From: Paratinospora sagittata
Lineage: Eukaryota; Streptophyta; Magnoliopsida; Ranunculales; Menispermaceae
Length of the DNA stretch: 64,000 bases
NCBI GenBank assembly: GCA_035771175.1
Contig: CM069597.1
Coordinates: 13,241,001-13,305,000, forward strand
Direction of reading: 5' to 3'
Shown here: positions 46,744 to 59,038 of the stretch, one piece after another
Layout of the letters: each line of letters opens with the position of its first letter
Numbering within the stretch: position 1 is the stretch's first letter
Translations under genes and position numbers: made by a program
The notes under the pieces: model-generated
Database searches by the model: none
What the model saw: only the letters and a program-made list of their open reading frames with translations
What the model was told of the DNA's origin: nothing

Positions 46744-47039
46744 GGCACTTGTTTGTTTCGGGCAATATTGTTTTGATAAATCCATACGCGCTCTGGTGAT
46801 AAGGACCGCTGCCGCTGAGGCAAGGGAGTTGGTGATGCAAAGAAGTTGTGGTTTGCATCAGAGTCTCAAGGAGTCTCTACTGGTTGCCAAGTAGGCCATG
46901 GAGTGTATGACTCATTACTCTTGTCTAAGTTGTTTTCAGACATCTGCAAGGTTAATTAAATGAAACAATATATTAAGATATTGTAAACAAAGTTCCACAA
47001 TTTTATTGATAAGTGAAAAAGGTACAATGCATCACATCA
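46744..47039 (-). other. gypsy 2 post-pol region with a short possible spliced ORF
   Basis: On the minus strand, after the pol stop, a pyrimidine-containing stretch ends in TTAACCTTGCAG followed at once by ATG (46943). This opens a 25-codon frame (MSENNLDKSNESYTPWPTWQ...) to a stop near 46868. The same frame continues beyond that stop with few further stops (SPTPLPQRQRSLSPERVW) until gypsy 1. It looks like a 3' splice site and a decayed downstream ORF, but this is inference; no known domain is seen. Confidence 0.35.
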
Positions 47040-50000
47040 TCAACTATTACTGGAAAACAATTCAGGGCATTTAAGTTTAATTGTTTCTTCTAGTTCCCAA
47101 GTTGCTTCCTCTATTCCGTGGTGATCCCTGAAAACCTTCACCAGTCGTATGCTACGTCGCCTTAGTTCTTGAGTTTTTCTATCCATAATTTGTATCGCTC
47201 TCTCCTGATACTTATTTTCTTTTTCAACCCAAACCTCGACTAAAGGGATGATATGCGAAGGATCGGGACGATACTTTCGAAGCATGGATACGTGAAAAAC
47301 GTCATGAACCTTAGACATGGACGATGGAAGGGATAAACAATAGGCTAGTTTCTCAATATGTTCAATGATCTGAAAAGGACCTATATGTAGTTGGGAGAGC
47401 TTTCCTTTGATCCCAAAGCTTTCGACACCTCTTGTAGGCTGAACTTTTAAAAAAACCAAGTCTCCCTTGTCAAATTCTAGAGGTTGTCTCTGCTTGTCGG
47501 CATAGCTCTTATGTCGACTTTGTGCTACACGAAGTCGCTTCTTGACTAATGTGATCTTCTCAGAAGTCTCTTGAACTAGTTCAGGCCCCAACTGCGGCCT
47601 CATATGGTGCCATGTCGATACTGGTTTAGTAGCTATTGTCGTATGCAATCTCAGCCAAATGTAAGTGTTTTGCCCATCAGTCATGAAAGTCCAAAATGCA
47701 GCATCGTAACATATCCTCTAAGATTTGGATTAGACGCTCTGACTGCCCATCAGTCTGAGGGTGAAAAGTTGTGCTCATGGTGATCTTGGAGCCCATTCTA
47801 CTATGGAAGCTTTGCCAAAATTTTGATATGAATCAAGGGAGAGACGATCGTGAGTGGTATGCCATGGAGGCGTAAGATCTCTCTTCCATACAATTCGGCT
47901 AGCTTGGCGGGGTTAACCATGAACTTTATTGGTAAAAAGTGTGCAGACTTTGTAAGCCTGTCAATGATAACTCAGATTGCATCTTGCCCTTTATTATTTC
48001 GAGGCAAGGCCGTAATAAATCCATTACGATGTTCTCCCACTTCCATTCTCCAATAGGTAAAGGCTGGAGAAGTCCAGAGGGAAGTCTACATTTTGCCTTT
48101 ACTTGTTGGCACACGAGACATCGAGCAACAAAGTCTGCAATAGCCTTCTTCATTCTAAAAAACCAGAATTATCCCTCGACATCCCTGTACATCTTGTCTC
48201 CCCCAGGATGCATAGCGAACCTTGAACAATGCATTTCAGTGAGCACTTCTTTCCAAACTTGAGGATCGTTCTGTAGACAGAGACATTTTTTGTAGAAAGT
48301 ATCCCCCTCATTGGAGATCGACCAGTGAGGAAGGTTCTGTCCGCTGAGTAGAAGTTCTCGTTTCTCCATTATCATAGGGTCGTTGGCTTGAGCGGTTGAA
48401 ATCTTTCGAATGAGCTCAGAGTTGGCTGATAATTGAGAGAGTTGTGATCTTCCTCCCTCCTCAATGAGCTGTGGGTTAAAATTCTCCATCTTTATAGCCA
48501 ACTTCTCCATCTCGAAGTTAAGAGTGCAAGCAGCAACATAAGATTTTCTAGTCAGAGCATCAGCCACAACATTGGCCTTACCCATATGGTATTGGAGTTG
48601 AAAGTCATAATCTTTCAAGAATTCCAACCATCGTCTGTGGCAGAGGTTTAGGTCTCTCTGAGTGTAGATGTACTTGAGACTCTTGTGATCCGAGAAGACC
48701 TCAAACCGTTCACCGTATAGGTAGTGACGCCATAACTTCAGTGCGAATACGACAGCTGCAAGTTCCAAGTCATGCGTTGGGTAATTATCCTCATGAATTT
48801 TTAGTTGCCTAGAAGCATATGCAACAACCTGGCCTTCTTGCATTAGTATTGCACCTAAGCCTTGGAGAGAGGCGGCGGTGTACAGTAAAAACCCAACTCC
48901 ATTTCTTAGAGTGACTAGTATTGGTGCTGTCGTGAGACATTTTTTCAATTCTTGAAATGACGATTCATAGGCTAGATTCCAGATGAATCGCACGTCTTTC
49001 CGAGTGAGCTTGGTCGTAGGTTCATCAATCTTTGAGAAATCCTTGATGAAGTGTCTGTAGTAGCCAACCAAACTAAGAAAAATATGGATTTGAATAACTA
49101 TGGTATGCTGCTTCCAGTTTAAAACCGCTTCAACCTTTAAAAGATCCACCTCATTGAAACCACATGACCTAGGAGTTGAACTTTCTTTGCCCAAAATTCG
49201 CACCTACTCAACTTTGCATACAACTGATTGCTTCTTAAGGTCTGGAGGACAATCCTCAGATGTATCTTATGGTCTTCCTCGATTGAGGAATATATCAAAA
49301 TATCATCCACAAAGACCACAACGAATTGGTCTAAGTATAACCTGAAGATGCGGTTCATCAAATCCATGAACCCTGCAGGTGCATTTGTTAGACCAAAAGG
49401 CATAACCAAGAACTCGTAATGACCGTACCGAGTTCTGAAAGCTGTTTCATTAGTGTATGACTCTCTGATCCAAAGTTGATGATAACTAGATCGTAAATCA
49501 ATCTTAGAGAAGTATTTGGCATCTTTAAGTTGGTCAAACAAGTCATCGATCCTGGGTAATGGGTATTTGTTCTTGATGGTGGAGTTATTCAACTTGCGAT
49601 AGTCGATGCAAAGTCATAACAAACCATCCTTTTTGCGAACAAACAGAACTAGAGCTTCCCAGGGTGATGAACTTTTTCTGATGAAGCCATTACTCTCCAA
49701 TTCCTTCAGTTGCTTGTCCAACTCAACCAATTCGACATTAGACATTTTGTATGGCGGAATTGAGATGGTTCAAGTCCCTGGTATGAGGTTGATCTCAAAA
49801 TCAAATTCCCGAACTGGAGGTAGACTAGGAAGGTCATTTAAAAAAACTGTTGGAAATTCAGATATAACCGGGACATCATGTACCTCGAGAGGGTATAGTG
49901 TTGGTGATTCATTATCATCACCAAGGGATAGAGCTCGGAGCTGTGCCTTGAGGAAAGCAATAGTCTAGTTGTGTATCTATTTCCTCATTCCCTGAACTTT

Positions 50001-50379
50001 GACAAACTCCCTAGTAGGCAAGGTTAACTGAGCTTGCTTCTTCAAACAATTGATCGTTGCATTCAGTGGTGTGAGCCAATCCATACCGAGGATAATGTCG
50101 AAGTCTTCAAAGTCCATCACTAAAAGGTCTGCATAAACTATCTGTTCCAACATTCAAAATTCACATCTAGAACACTTCAATGTCACGTCAGTACCAGATC
50201 CTAATAGTGATGAGACATAGATTGTGATGTCTGTGGGTTCAGGATGCAACCCTAAATGCCTTACCAATGTAGAAGATATAAAGGAGTCTGTAGCACCCGA
50301 ATCAAACAAGACATGCAACATTGGATTGAACAAAGGAAATGTACCTTTGACTACATTATTATCTGGGAGGGGTTGCTAA
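47040..50379 (-). pseudogene. gypsy 2 pol (protease to chromodomain-like end)
   Basis: Chromovirus pol. Protease DSG is at 50295-50303 (LFDSGATDSFIS). RT has [20 protein letters not shown] (about 49620-49560), MPFGLTNAP and catalytic FVDD (about 49300-49315). RNase H (about 48895-48670) reads [10 protein letters not shown], so the first catalytic Asp is Ala. Integrase HHCC is at about 48220-48100, with a stop after RDVEG. The core has VMDLL and TDGQSERLIQILEDML; the second Asp region near 47830 is lost to a frameshift. The C-terminus HDVFHVSMLRKY and IRLVKVFRDHHGIEEATWELEE is chromodomain-like. At least six frame breaks are present. Confidence 0.9.
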
Positions 50380-51641
50380 GCGATGGCAAACGCTCTGCTC
50401 TATTATCGTTGCCCCTAGTTCAGCTGGTTCTGCCTGGGTTGGGCGTTAGCAGCAGGTGGGGCTTGTTGGACTGGAACAGGCTGTTGCGGTTGTTGACGGT
50501 GAGGACAGGCATTTCTTACATGGCCCTGTTGGCCGCAGTTGAAACCCGTCAGCCTCTGCTGCTGAGGCTCTTGTTGATGATTCTGCTGGCCATGCTGATT
50601 ATGCTGCTCTTGACCACCACCCCTGCCATTGCCATTATTGTGGCCACCTCTATTACAATTCTAAAAACCTTACTGGCCAGGGTTAGAAGTTTCTGCCGCA
50701 GGTGCCACTGCCTCATGTCTTTGTACCAGGGCCGGGAGGGCTGGGTTTTGATTAAAGTAGGACTTCTTTTTTTTGCCCTGTTAAGTGCCCTGTTGGGAAA
50801 ACATTGCAGGCCGTTTTCCCCTGTTCATTCTCTATTCCTGCTCAGTTTTCTCCTGCTCAAAGCTTATGGCCTTGTCACTGTAATTCTTGAGATCCAAGAT
50901 CGATAGGGCTTGTCGGATGTCTGGACGAAGGCCATTATAGAATTTCTCGGCCTTATCTTGCTCCATTGAGATGGTGGAGAGAGAGTAGACTGATAATTCC
51001 TTGAACCTAACAACATACTTGCGAACTATCATGCTACCTTGGTACAGCCTAGCGAACTCCTGGCGCCTCTACCTCTTCACTACGCCAGGGAAGTACTCGT
51101 CAATGAACAATGACTCAAACTCTTGCCAAGTCATGTCTGTGTTATTGACCCTTGGGTCTTCTTTCACCATTATCCACCATGTATTAGCTCTACCAACAAG
51201 TTGGTAGGAAGCTAGTGGAGTTTTTCGAACCTCGTCGACTCTCATAGCCATGAGAGCATTCTTTGACTCATCAAGCCATTTATGGCGCTAGCAAAGGTAA
51301 GGGGGCTTTAGCCCTCTTATACTTCATAATCTAATTGGTTTGAGTCTCCGTCCCAGATCCAACAGGTGCCTACACAGTGACCACCTGGTTGGCCGCAGTC
51401 TCATGGACGGCCTTTTGAACAATCATCTTCATCACCTCAATAAATATGGCGAAGAAGTGTTCCATGCCCGAGGGCATGACAAAGGGTGTGGGCTGAGGTG
51501 GCACTGCCTGCCCAAAATGAGTGGCAGTGACGGTGTGGCCTACTCTGCCCTTAGAGGTGGTGGTTGCTGATTTTGTATCTCAGGAGGTGCCTCCTCTACT
51601 AGACGAGCCGTGCGTGGCCTTCCTCTCTTCCTGGTTCGCAT
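50380..51641 (-). pseudogene. gypsy 2 gag
   Basis: ATG at 51641 (MRTRKRGRPRTARLVEEAPP), a basic N-terminus. The Retrotrans_gag domain spans about 51250-50900 (YQLVGRANTWW, FESLFIDEYFP, MIVRKYVVRFKEL, FYNGLRPDIRQ). A Gly/Gln/Asn-rich linker follows. The zinc-knuckle remnant FNCGQQGHVRNACP (about 50545-50505) has Gly where the first Cys should be. Several stops and frameshifts separate these pieces. A Gln/Pro-rich stretch leads into protease. Confidence 0.87.
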
Positions 51642-52315
51642 TTTCTCACTGGCAAGGAGAAAATAAAACCATGTTTTAGGAACCGTAGCCAAGTATGGTG
51701 TTATGATATTCTCAGCAAAAAGTTCAAGAGTTCTGTAATATAAAACCACCTATTTTTCTAGGTATGGTGTAAGGTTTTTTTGTTGAGGAATCAAAAAATC
51801 TTATGTACCTCGTATGTTTGTCCATGGTATAAAATAAGGTTAAAGTGTTCATATAATAAGTAAATCTTTTAAAGAGCTTCAAATATTTTGGTTATGGTTT
51901 GTGAATATACATATATTTTTGAAAATTCATACGAGTCATAAAAGTTCTAAGATTTGCCTCGGTAAATATCCTAATCTAACGTTCTATAGCATTCTTATGT
52001 GTTCAAACTCTTTCGCTTAATCTTTCCGGCTATTATCCAAGTTCGTGTGTCTTATACCACATGAATTTGGTAATAAAGGGTTCAACCAAGTTAAGTTGTA
52101 TGAACACGGTCTCTACAAAACATTGACGGGAGAGGAGTTCACTAATAGTATCGTCCAAGTTTACTCGTCCCATACTGTGTATACTTAATGATAATGTTAG
52201 TATTTCAACTTTTCCCAGATGTTTTTCCACACAAAGTCGTGGGTTTTCTTACTTCCACATTTTATTTAGTATCTTTTAATTTTGTTGTGTCCCATACCAC
52301 TCCAAAGTTAGTGAT
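51642..52315. other. gypsy 2 leader between gag and LTR I
   Basis: No gene is recognised. A 65-codon minus-strand open stretch (52230-52033) has no known motif. Copies of 'cccatac' flanked by similar bases occur at 52168 and 52290. It is probably untranslated leader of gypsy 2. Confidence 0.5.
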
Positions 52316-55300
52316 TGTATCGCCCCGTATGTACGAGTCAAACTTATACGTTGACTTATACATATTGTCAAGCATATGTGTACGCATATATATATATGTA
52401 CATGACCTTTAGATAGTGTATTTGTATGTATTTTAGGGCTATTGGTACCCTAGGAGACTAGTCGTATCATAAAATGCCCAACACTAGAAAAAATTTCAGA
52501 TTTGGGTGCAAGAAGTGCGCTTCTCGGTGGACCTGCAATTTTTTTTATAAGATTTGGTCTGTGAGGCAGTGTGTGCATGTTATGAAACACATGTCTTGAC
52601 CTTTTGCAGCCATGTTGAATTAATTTGGACACGTTATGGCTTGCTAGCACGACCAAATGAAACCATTTGTGTTGTCTACAACTTGTTGATTTGAAAAAAA
52701 GAACAAATCAAATGAGAAAGAAGAAAGTTGCAGAGCAACGTTGAGGAGAGGAAGAAGAGGACTGGTCTTCGAGCTTCAAATTTGAGGTAAGAACTAAGGT
52801 TTCTGGTCATGAAATTTACTTATTTGGACTCCTCTCTTCCATTTATACATCATATATAACATGCACATGGTTTTCATGGCTAGATCAAAAGCTGGAAATT
52901 GGGAGTTTCATTTGGAAATTAATCAAATTACTAGCCGAGACCATTGGAGATCAATTGTTGGGTTATTGGTGAGTGTTTTCATGTTTAAAACACTGATTTT
53001 ACATGGCTGGAAATGATTGAATTGTTGACTACGACCACGAGAGATTGATTCCTAGTTGCTTGGTAAGTTAATTAATGTTCAATTCATTGATTTTCCATTA
53101 CTGGTTTGGGTGTTCCAAACCTTGTTGAGTAAGGGTTTTGGAACCTACTTTCAGTGATTGATTTGGGTTGTTTTGATGTGTTTAATTGCTAGAAACTGAT
53201 CTTGGATGATTGGTGATTGTGAATTGTAGAGGTCAGAATACAGATTTTGTGAAAATCGGGATTTGGTGATGTGCACAAATCAAATTCATGTGCTGGAAAT
53301 TTACAAAATTGGGTAATTCTAAGGTAATGGCCTATTGATGTGTTATGATTAATTGGTAATCAATTGATCTAATTCTGTAGCTGGAATGTATGATTAAGTG
53401 TGTGCAATATGAACTTTTCAGAGAATTGGATATGAATTGAGTAATGGAATGGATACAAGGGAGATGCTTGTGTGATAATAGTGCTGGTAATACATTGGTA
53501 AGATGTTTCTTAATGTATTGAGATTAATTTGATGAATCAGTGATTAATTAGTGATTAAATGATTAATTTGATAATTAATTGAATGAATTCATGTGCTGAA
53601 ATTCATGTATAATGTTTGCAATATTGAATTGCAGTGAGTTGAGTAATGAAATGAACAAGCAAGGTACTTGGGTTGTGCTGTAAAAGTTGAGAAAAATGAC
53701 TGAGTGTGGTGTTTGTGCTGTTATAGTGGTGAATTGAGTAAGTGTGTGTTGTATGTTGTGGACTTGGTGAAAATCCTGTAATTGTGGAAAGTGAGAGTTT
53801 TGAGCTGGAAATGATTGAATTGTAGACTACGACCACGAGAGATTGATTCCTAGTTGCTTGGTAAGTTAATTAATGTTCAATTCATTGATTTTCCATTACT
53901 GATTTGGGTGTTCCAAACCTTGTTGAGTAAGGGTTTTGGAACCTACTTTCAGTGACTGATTTGGGTTGTTTTGATGTGTTTAATTGCTAGAAACTGATCT
54001 TGGATGATTGGTGATTGTGAATTGTAGAGGTCAAAATACAGATTTTGTGAAAATCGGGGTTTGGTGATGTGCACAAATCCAATTCATGTGCTGGAAATTT
54101 ACAGAATTGGGTAATGCTAAGGTAATGGCCTATTGATGTGTTATGATTAATTGGTAATCAATTGATCTAATTCTGTAGCTGGAATGTATGATTAAGTGTG
54201 TGCAATATGAACTTTGCAGAGAATTGGATATGAATTGAGTAATGGAATGGATACAAGGGAGATGTTTGTGTGATAATAGTGCTGGTAATACATTGGTAAG
54301 ATGTTTCTTAATGTATTGAGATTAATTTGATGAATCAGTGATTAATTAGTGATTAAATGATTAATTTGATAATTAATTGAAAGAATTCATGTGCTGGAAT
54401 TCATGTATAATGTTTGCAATATTGAATTGCAGTGAGTTGAGTAATGAAATGAACAAGCAAGGTACTTGGGTTGTGCTGTAAAAGTTGAGAAAAATGACTG
54501 AGTGTGGTGTTTGTGCTGTTATAGTGGTGAATTGAGTAAGTGTGTGTTGTATGTTGTGGACTTAGTGAAAATCCTATAATTGTGAGTATTTCTATCTTGG
54601 TTTTATTTATGGCATTGTAAAATATATAAACTCTGTTTAATAAATGTAAGCATGTTATGAAATATTGCATTTCGGTTTGAATGCACAAAAAAATGTGTTT
54701 TAAGCATTGGTAAGACCAAGGTAGATGAGGTAGGGTTCTCCTTATGAATGTATAATAAGGATACAAACTCGCTCATTACCTAATGAATTGGATCTGGTTA
54801 GAAAGGGTAAGTTCTCCTTTTTTAGACGTATGAAAAGGATATAGAGTTGGCCCGTATACTAGGATCGTGTGCACGTCTTATGAAAATATGCATGGTTTAA
54901 ATTCTACAAATGACATGAAGTATCTTGAGCATGTATTATTATTTGATATTGGCTTGCATAGAGTTTATAAAGTTATTTCAACATGCCATGTTTTTATATT
55001 GATGCGTATATACTGTCATAGATAGATTACTCACTAAGCTTGTTGTAGCTCACCCCACTCCTTTTTTATTACAGGTGTAGATCACAAGGGCAAGGGCAAG
55101 GGCAAGACTCCAGAGAGTTGATTGAGTCTGTATTTGCCAATGTGAATATTTTGTGTGTTCAGGGAGATGGGTATATACTTTATTTTTGGTATATATGTAT
55201 TTATATAACACCAAACAATATTAGTGAGATGTATAAATGATAGTATACATGAGAATAATATATGTTGATGTATATTTTGGGGAGACTTAGTTGTATAAGT

Positions 55301-55523
55301 CTTATGAAAAAAAAAAGAATTATATATATGAATGATATTTTGTGTATATGTTGAATGGATTAATATGAATGATGATAATATGATTCATATGTGATAATTT
55401 TTTTAGAGATTTACATGTATGTCTTAAAGGACGAAGGCTGACAGAGTATCGCATACGTCTAAGTAAGGCGTATACGATATTCTGTGCCGGTCATGATGTC
55501 GCCCTATGAAGGGGGTCGTGACA
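52316..55523 (+). mobile_element. LTR I, Tekay-type gypsy, solo, no target duplication
   Basis: Starts TGTATCGCCCC and ends GGGGGTCGTGACA, the same family and orientation as LTR A. The flanks gtgat (left) and gatac (right) do not match, so it may be the product of recombination between two insertions, or one flank has been altered. It contains a 798-bp tandem duplication (about 53007-54584). It sits between gypsy 2 ORF1 and gag. Confidence 0.75.
53007..54584. repeat. 798-bp tandem duplication in LTR I
   Basis: Two copies in direct order (53007-53804 and about 53805-54584). For example 'gactacgaccacgagagatt' starts at 53027 and 53825, and 'gtgctgttatagtggtgaat' recurs at the same spacing. The copies differ at only a few bases, so the duplication is much younger than the LTR. 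Confidence 0.93.
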
Positions 55524-55629
55524 GATACAAAAGAAATAATGGTTGTAAGTCGCCCCACCAAACAGAGTCTCGAACAAAACATTTCATTCATGAAAAGAAA
55601 ATAGTTACAATGCCAGTAATTTTCCTAAT

Positions 55630-57240
55630 TTTCGCACCCACTACTACTCCTCCTAGACCTTCTGCTAGTTACAGAATGACTACCAGAAGAACGTTGAGAA
55701 GTTGTTCCCCGTTCTTCTATGTTTTGCAATCTCATTATCAAAGCATTGTGGTTCTCCTGCATCCGAGCAAGACTAGATACTATCACATTTAACTAGTCAA
55801 ATGGGTTAGCCTGTTGTCCCATAGATGGTTGGTTGGTCGATTGTCCCATCGATGGATAGTAGGTTGACTGTCCCATAGGTGGAGGGTAGGTTGTAGGCAT
55901 TGGTGGAAAGTATTGGCCATATGGTTAACTCATAGTGGAGGATAGTTTGTTTGATTATATGAAGACTCCTTAACTGGGACCTTTTGGACGTTTGGATATG
56001 CTTGAGTCGAAAAGTTTTGAAACAGTGGACTCATCGGGATATCCTGTCTTCCAAAATTTGGTGCCGTCCAATTCTGTTGTGCAACATTCATAGGAAATCC
56101 TATATTCGGCTGGTAAGGTATCTCAGGAGTTGGAAACCCCTGAGACGTCTTATTTCCATGGTTTGGGAGGTTCCAGGAAGATGGATTTGCCAGAACTCCC
56201 CGTCCATCCTGATTTGTTTGTGGTTGACAAATGTTGCCAAAGAGATCTTCCTCGGATAATAGATGATTGGGTTAACCATTATTTGGGGTTGGGCTTGTTG
56301 TAGTGTTCTGATTTGGTTCATTAATTGGTGTTTCCCCAATATGAATCTTATGCCGACTTTTTCGTTGATAACCTCCATTGTTATCGCTAGTCCTTTCGTT
56401 ATTTTCCCCTGAAGTCGCACCAAATATTTCTTCATCAGTCACCCCTCCCTTTGAGACAAAAGTCTTGGAGACGGAGGATACTATAACAGCTTTAGTGATC
56501 TGTGTCAAAGATTCATCAAAGGTATTGACGTTTGCCTCCCATATCATCATCATTATCATGACTCCGTAGCCGAGGAGCTCTTTCTTTGTAGGGTTTTAAA
56601 TTTCCCGTAACATTTACTAGATGATAATGTGAGGTAGGGAGACAGAGATTCCCTTTTCTAAGCAATATAGCACAAGAAGTTGAGCTCTTGTCATAAATTC
56701 TCTAGTCACCATTTCCGGCAAGATGTTGCTGACTACAATCTTTCCAAAGCTGGCAAGGGGTGGTTTAAGGAGATTATTTGGGAGGTGGACGTACGTCATT
56801 TAGGTGTACGCCTTTTCAGTGAGGAAATTAAACAACTGTTCTTTGGATTCCACGATCTCTGCAACCGTTTGAGGTTCGTGTGGATCAATGATCTTGTCTC
56901 TTATTGAGATTTGCATAAGTCGTGAAATAGTTTTGACGCTGATGGAAATCTTTGCTCCCTTGAACATTGTCTCCAAGACAGGGCTAATCTCATCTTCTTA
57001 AAGTCCCACGTTATTCATGGATTCGTAAAATGACTTCACCAAGTTGAAGAAGACGTAACCCTCAACTTTTGTTATATTCAGCCACCCCAGCTTTGCGAGT
57101 TTGTCATGAAGGATAGGACGGAGGCGGAGATCTCTCATATCGATACTCCTCATAGTCATAACCTCCCGTTTGGAAAGTTCTGTAAGTCTGGTGGGAATTG
57201 GTTCCCGACTACTGGAAGTCGTTCCTTCAATTGAGGCCAT
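55630..57240 (-). pseudogene. gypsy 2 ORF1, plant-transposon-like protein upstream of gag
   Basis: Starts at ATG 57240 (MASIEGTTSSSREPIPTRLT) after the TA-rich leader. The N-terminal region carries KLGWLNITKVEGYVFFNLV (about 57107-57051), SISVKTISRLMQISIRD and VVSNILPEMVTREFMTRAQL (about 56731-56672), then VLYCLEKGISVSLPHIII. This arrangement is like 'putative plant transposon protein' domains. An acidic linker (SKGGVTDEEIFG), an Asn/Pro/Gln-rich region and repeats of MGQS (about 55880-55815) follow, then a short coiled coil and a Ser/Arg tail ending near 55632. Stops near 56998, 56800, 56615 and 56270 break it. About 535 codons in all; function unknown. Confidence 0.6.
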
Positions 57241-57391
57241 TATCTTGCTGAAAGGAAGATAAAACTTGTGAAATACACAAAATATATTCCTAACATTTTT
57301 AAGATTTATGCCTTGTCTGTTGGACAATATTTTCTATTTTCCTCTTGATGTTTATGCCATCATTGAATTCAAATTTTCCATTAGCAACAAG

Positions 57392-57442
<51 letters not shown>

Positions 57443-57683
57443 ATATGCATACATAGATATATAGACATATATATATATATTATAAATCTTAACTATGTAT
57501 ATATAGTTTTCATAAATCATAACTATATATATAAATCTAAACTATATAAAAACTATATAGTTATCTAGATACATATATTTAATATAATTCTTAACTATAT
57601 ATAATTCATATATATAGTTCTAAAGAGATATATATAATATCAATTTTCTTCTCCTAATTGGGGGACTTGGTGGTGGACTTTTC
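57241..57683. other. gypsy 2 5' leader, TA-rich
   Basis: Holds a (TA)n run (57391-57438) and many ATATATA/TATAGTT words up to 57640. The same kind of leader follows the PBS of gypsy 3 (63500-64000), so it belongs to the family. No gene is seen. Confidence 0.75.
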
Positions 57684-57695
57684 GCTCTGATATCA
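57684..57695 (-). other. gypsy 2 primer-binding site
   Basis: The minus strand reads TGATATCAGAGC, six bases from the LTR. One change from the Met-tRNA complement. Confidence 0.85.
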
Positions 57696-57700
57696 TTAAA

Positions 57701-59038
57701 TGTCACACCCCGCCCAGACGCACCTAAACCGGTGGAACACTCACAGGCGGTGCGCGAATGCATTATAACAATAACTGAGTACGCAGATACACAATTGAGT
57801 ACATGTCTGATTTCAGAATGTATTTTTGTACAAAATATGATTGAGGGAACATCCTCCCAAAATCTCCCTATAATTAACAAAGGTTACAAAATGTGGGCCC
57901 AAAAACCTCCACCCAGTCCACCCTAAACTCCTGTGAAAAATTAGATAACAACGGGGTGAGCTATTGCCCAGTGGGTAAAATAGTTCGCGAATATGACAAT
58001 TAATAAATGAAACTTCATAATCAAATATCAGATATACACAACAAAACATCATAATTAGTACAACATGTACGTATGCATGATACCGTCTCGTAATGGTTCT
58101 ATGATTGTACATCACCCTGAGTTCACGTACAGATGTCCATCCCTAGGTAAACCCGGGTTCTCATTGTACGTCCCTCTCCAAGGTCGTCGCCTTATATTCA
58201 CGTACAGATGTCCATCCCCAGAAAATACCGAGTTTTCATTGTACGTTCCTCTCTAAGGAAATATCAAGAATAATGAGCATTGCTTGTAACTATTTTGTGG
58301 ATTATGAACCACTTACGCCCCTAGATGGTGCTTATGTATGATGCCAATGCATTAGCAGGTCCGGTCTTTACTAACATTAGACAGGATTTGGCAGTGTTTG
58401 GTGATTCTTATAAGGTCAGTATCACCACGTATAAAGTTAGGATGTTCAGTATCACTTGTACAAGCTGATAGCTTGCAAATAAGACCAACCAGATCAGTTT
58501 TCAGTTGAGAGGTGGGACCCGAGGTCCACTTAAATACCAATCGTCTAGAGCAGCACGTTGCCTCCCGTTCACTATTTAAAGTTACTAAGGACAAGACTAA
58601 GTTTGGTTGAGTCAGATTGACCACTAATCCGGCATAGTAACAGTGTAATACATGAACTCCAAATATACAAGAATAAGTATGACAGGTATAAACATTATAC
58701 GCAATAATGCAGTGCAAATGAATAGTAAACATAATGATAAATGAATGTAAACTTTAATAAAATTCATAAGACACGGAAACCTATGTTTCGTTCCCCACCT
58801 TCAGATAAAATCTCCTTCTAAAACTGTCACTTTCTCCCGAGCAGAAACGCGTTGCACCGCAAAGAGAGTCTCTTAGAGAGAGTTTAAAAAATGAAGAGAG
58901 TGATTTGGTGTGAAAAATAACAAAAGGGGGGGGCTTTCTATAGCCAAAAGGATGCTCAAAGCTTCGGGCAGGCGCCCCATTGCCCGACGTTCATTTTTTT
59001 TTTTTTTTTTTTTTTGTGGGCAAACCTGGAGTATTACA
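57701..59038 (-). repeat. gypsy 2 5' LTR
   Basis: 1338 bp partner of 34073-35397. A T run of about 23 bases at 58993-59015 lies near its U3 end. TATA-like GGCTATAGAAAGCC is near 58934-58947. ACGTAC repeats lie at 58105-58255. Confidence 0.9.

Larger units (their letters stand above)
34073..59038 (-). mobile_element. Ty3/gypsy element 2 (chromovirus, LTR pair, interrupted)
   Basis: A minus-strand element bounded by two similar LTRs (57701-59038 and 34073-35397), both TGTAATAC...GGTGTGACA on that strand. The flanks gtgaa (34068-34072) and gttaa (59039-59043) are a duplication with one change. Taking out the element and one copy puts the copia 2 integrase back in frame. Order on the minus strand: 5' LTR, PBS, TA-rich leader, ORF1, (LTR I), gag, pol with chromodomain-like end, short post-pol ORF, (gypsy 1), polypurine tract, 3' LTR. 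All ORFs are broken. Confidence 0.85.

Noticed and set aside
52316..55523. LTR I as the 5' LTR of the gypsy 2 gag-pol
   Set aside because: It is in the opposite orientation to gag-pol, and no primer-binding site adjoins it. The outer LTR pair has a proper PBS and polypurine tract.
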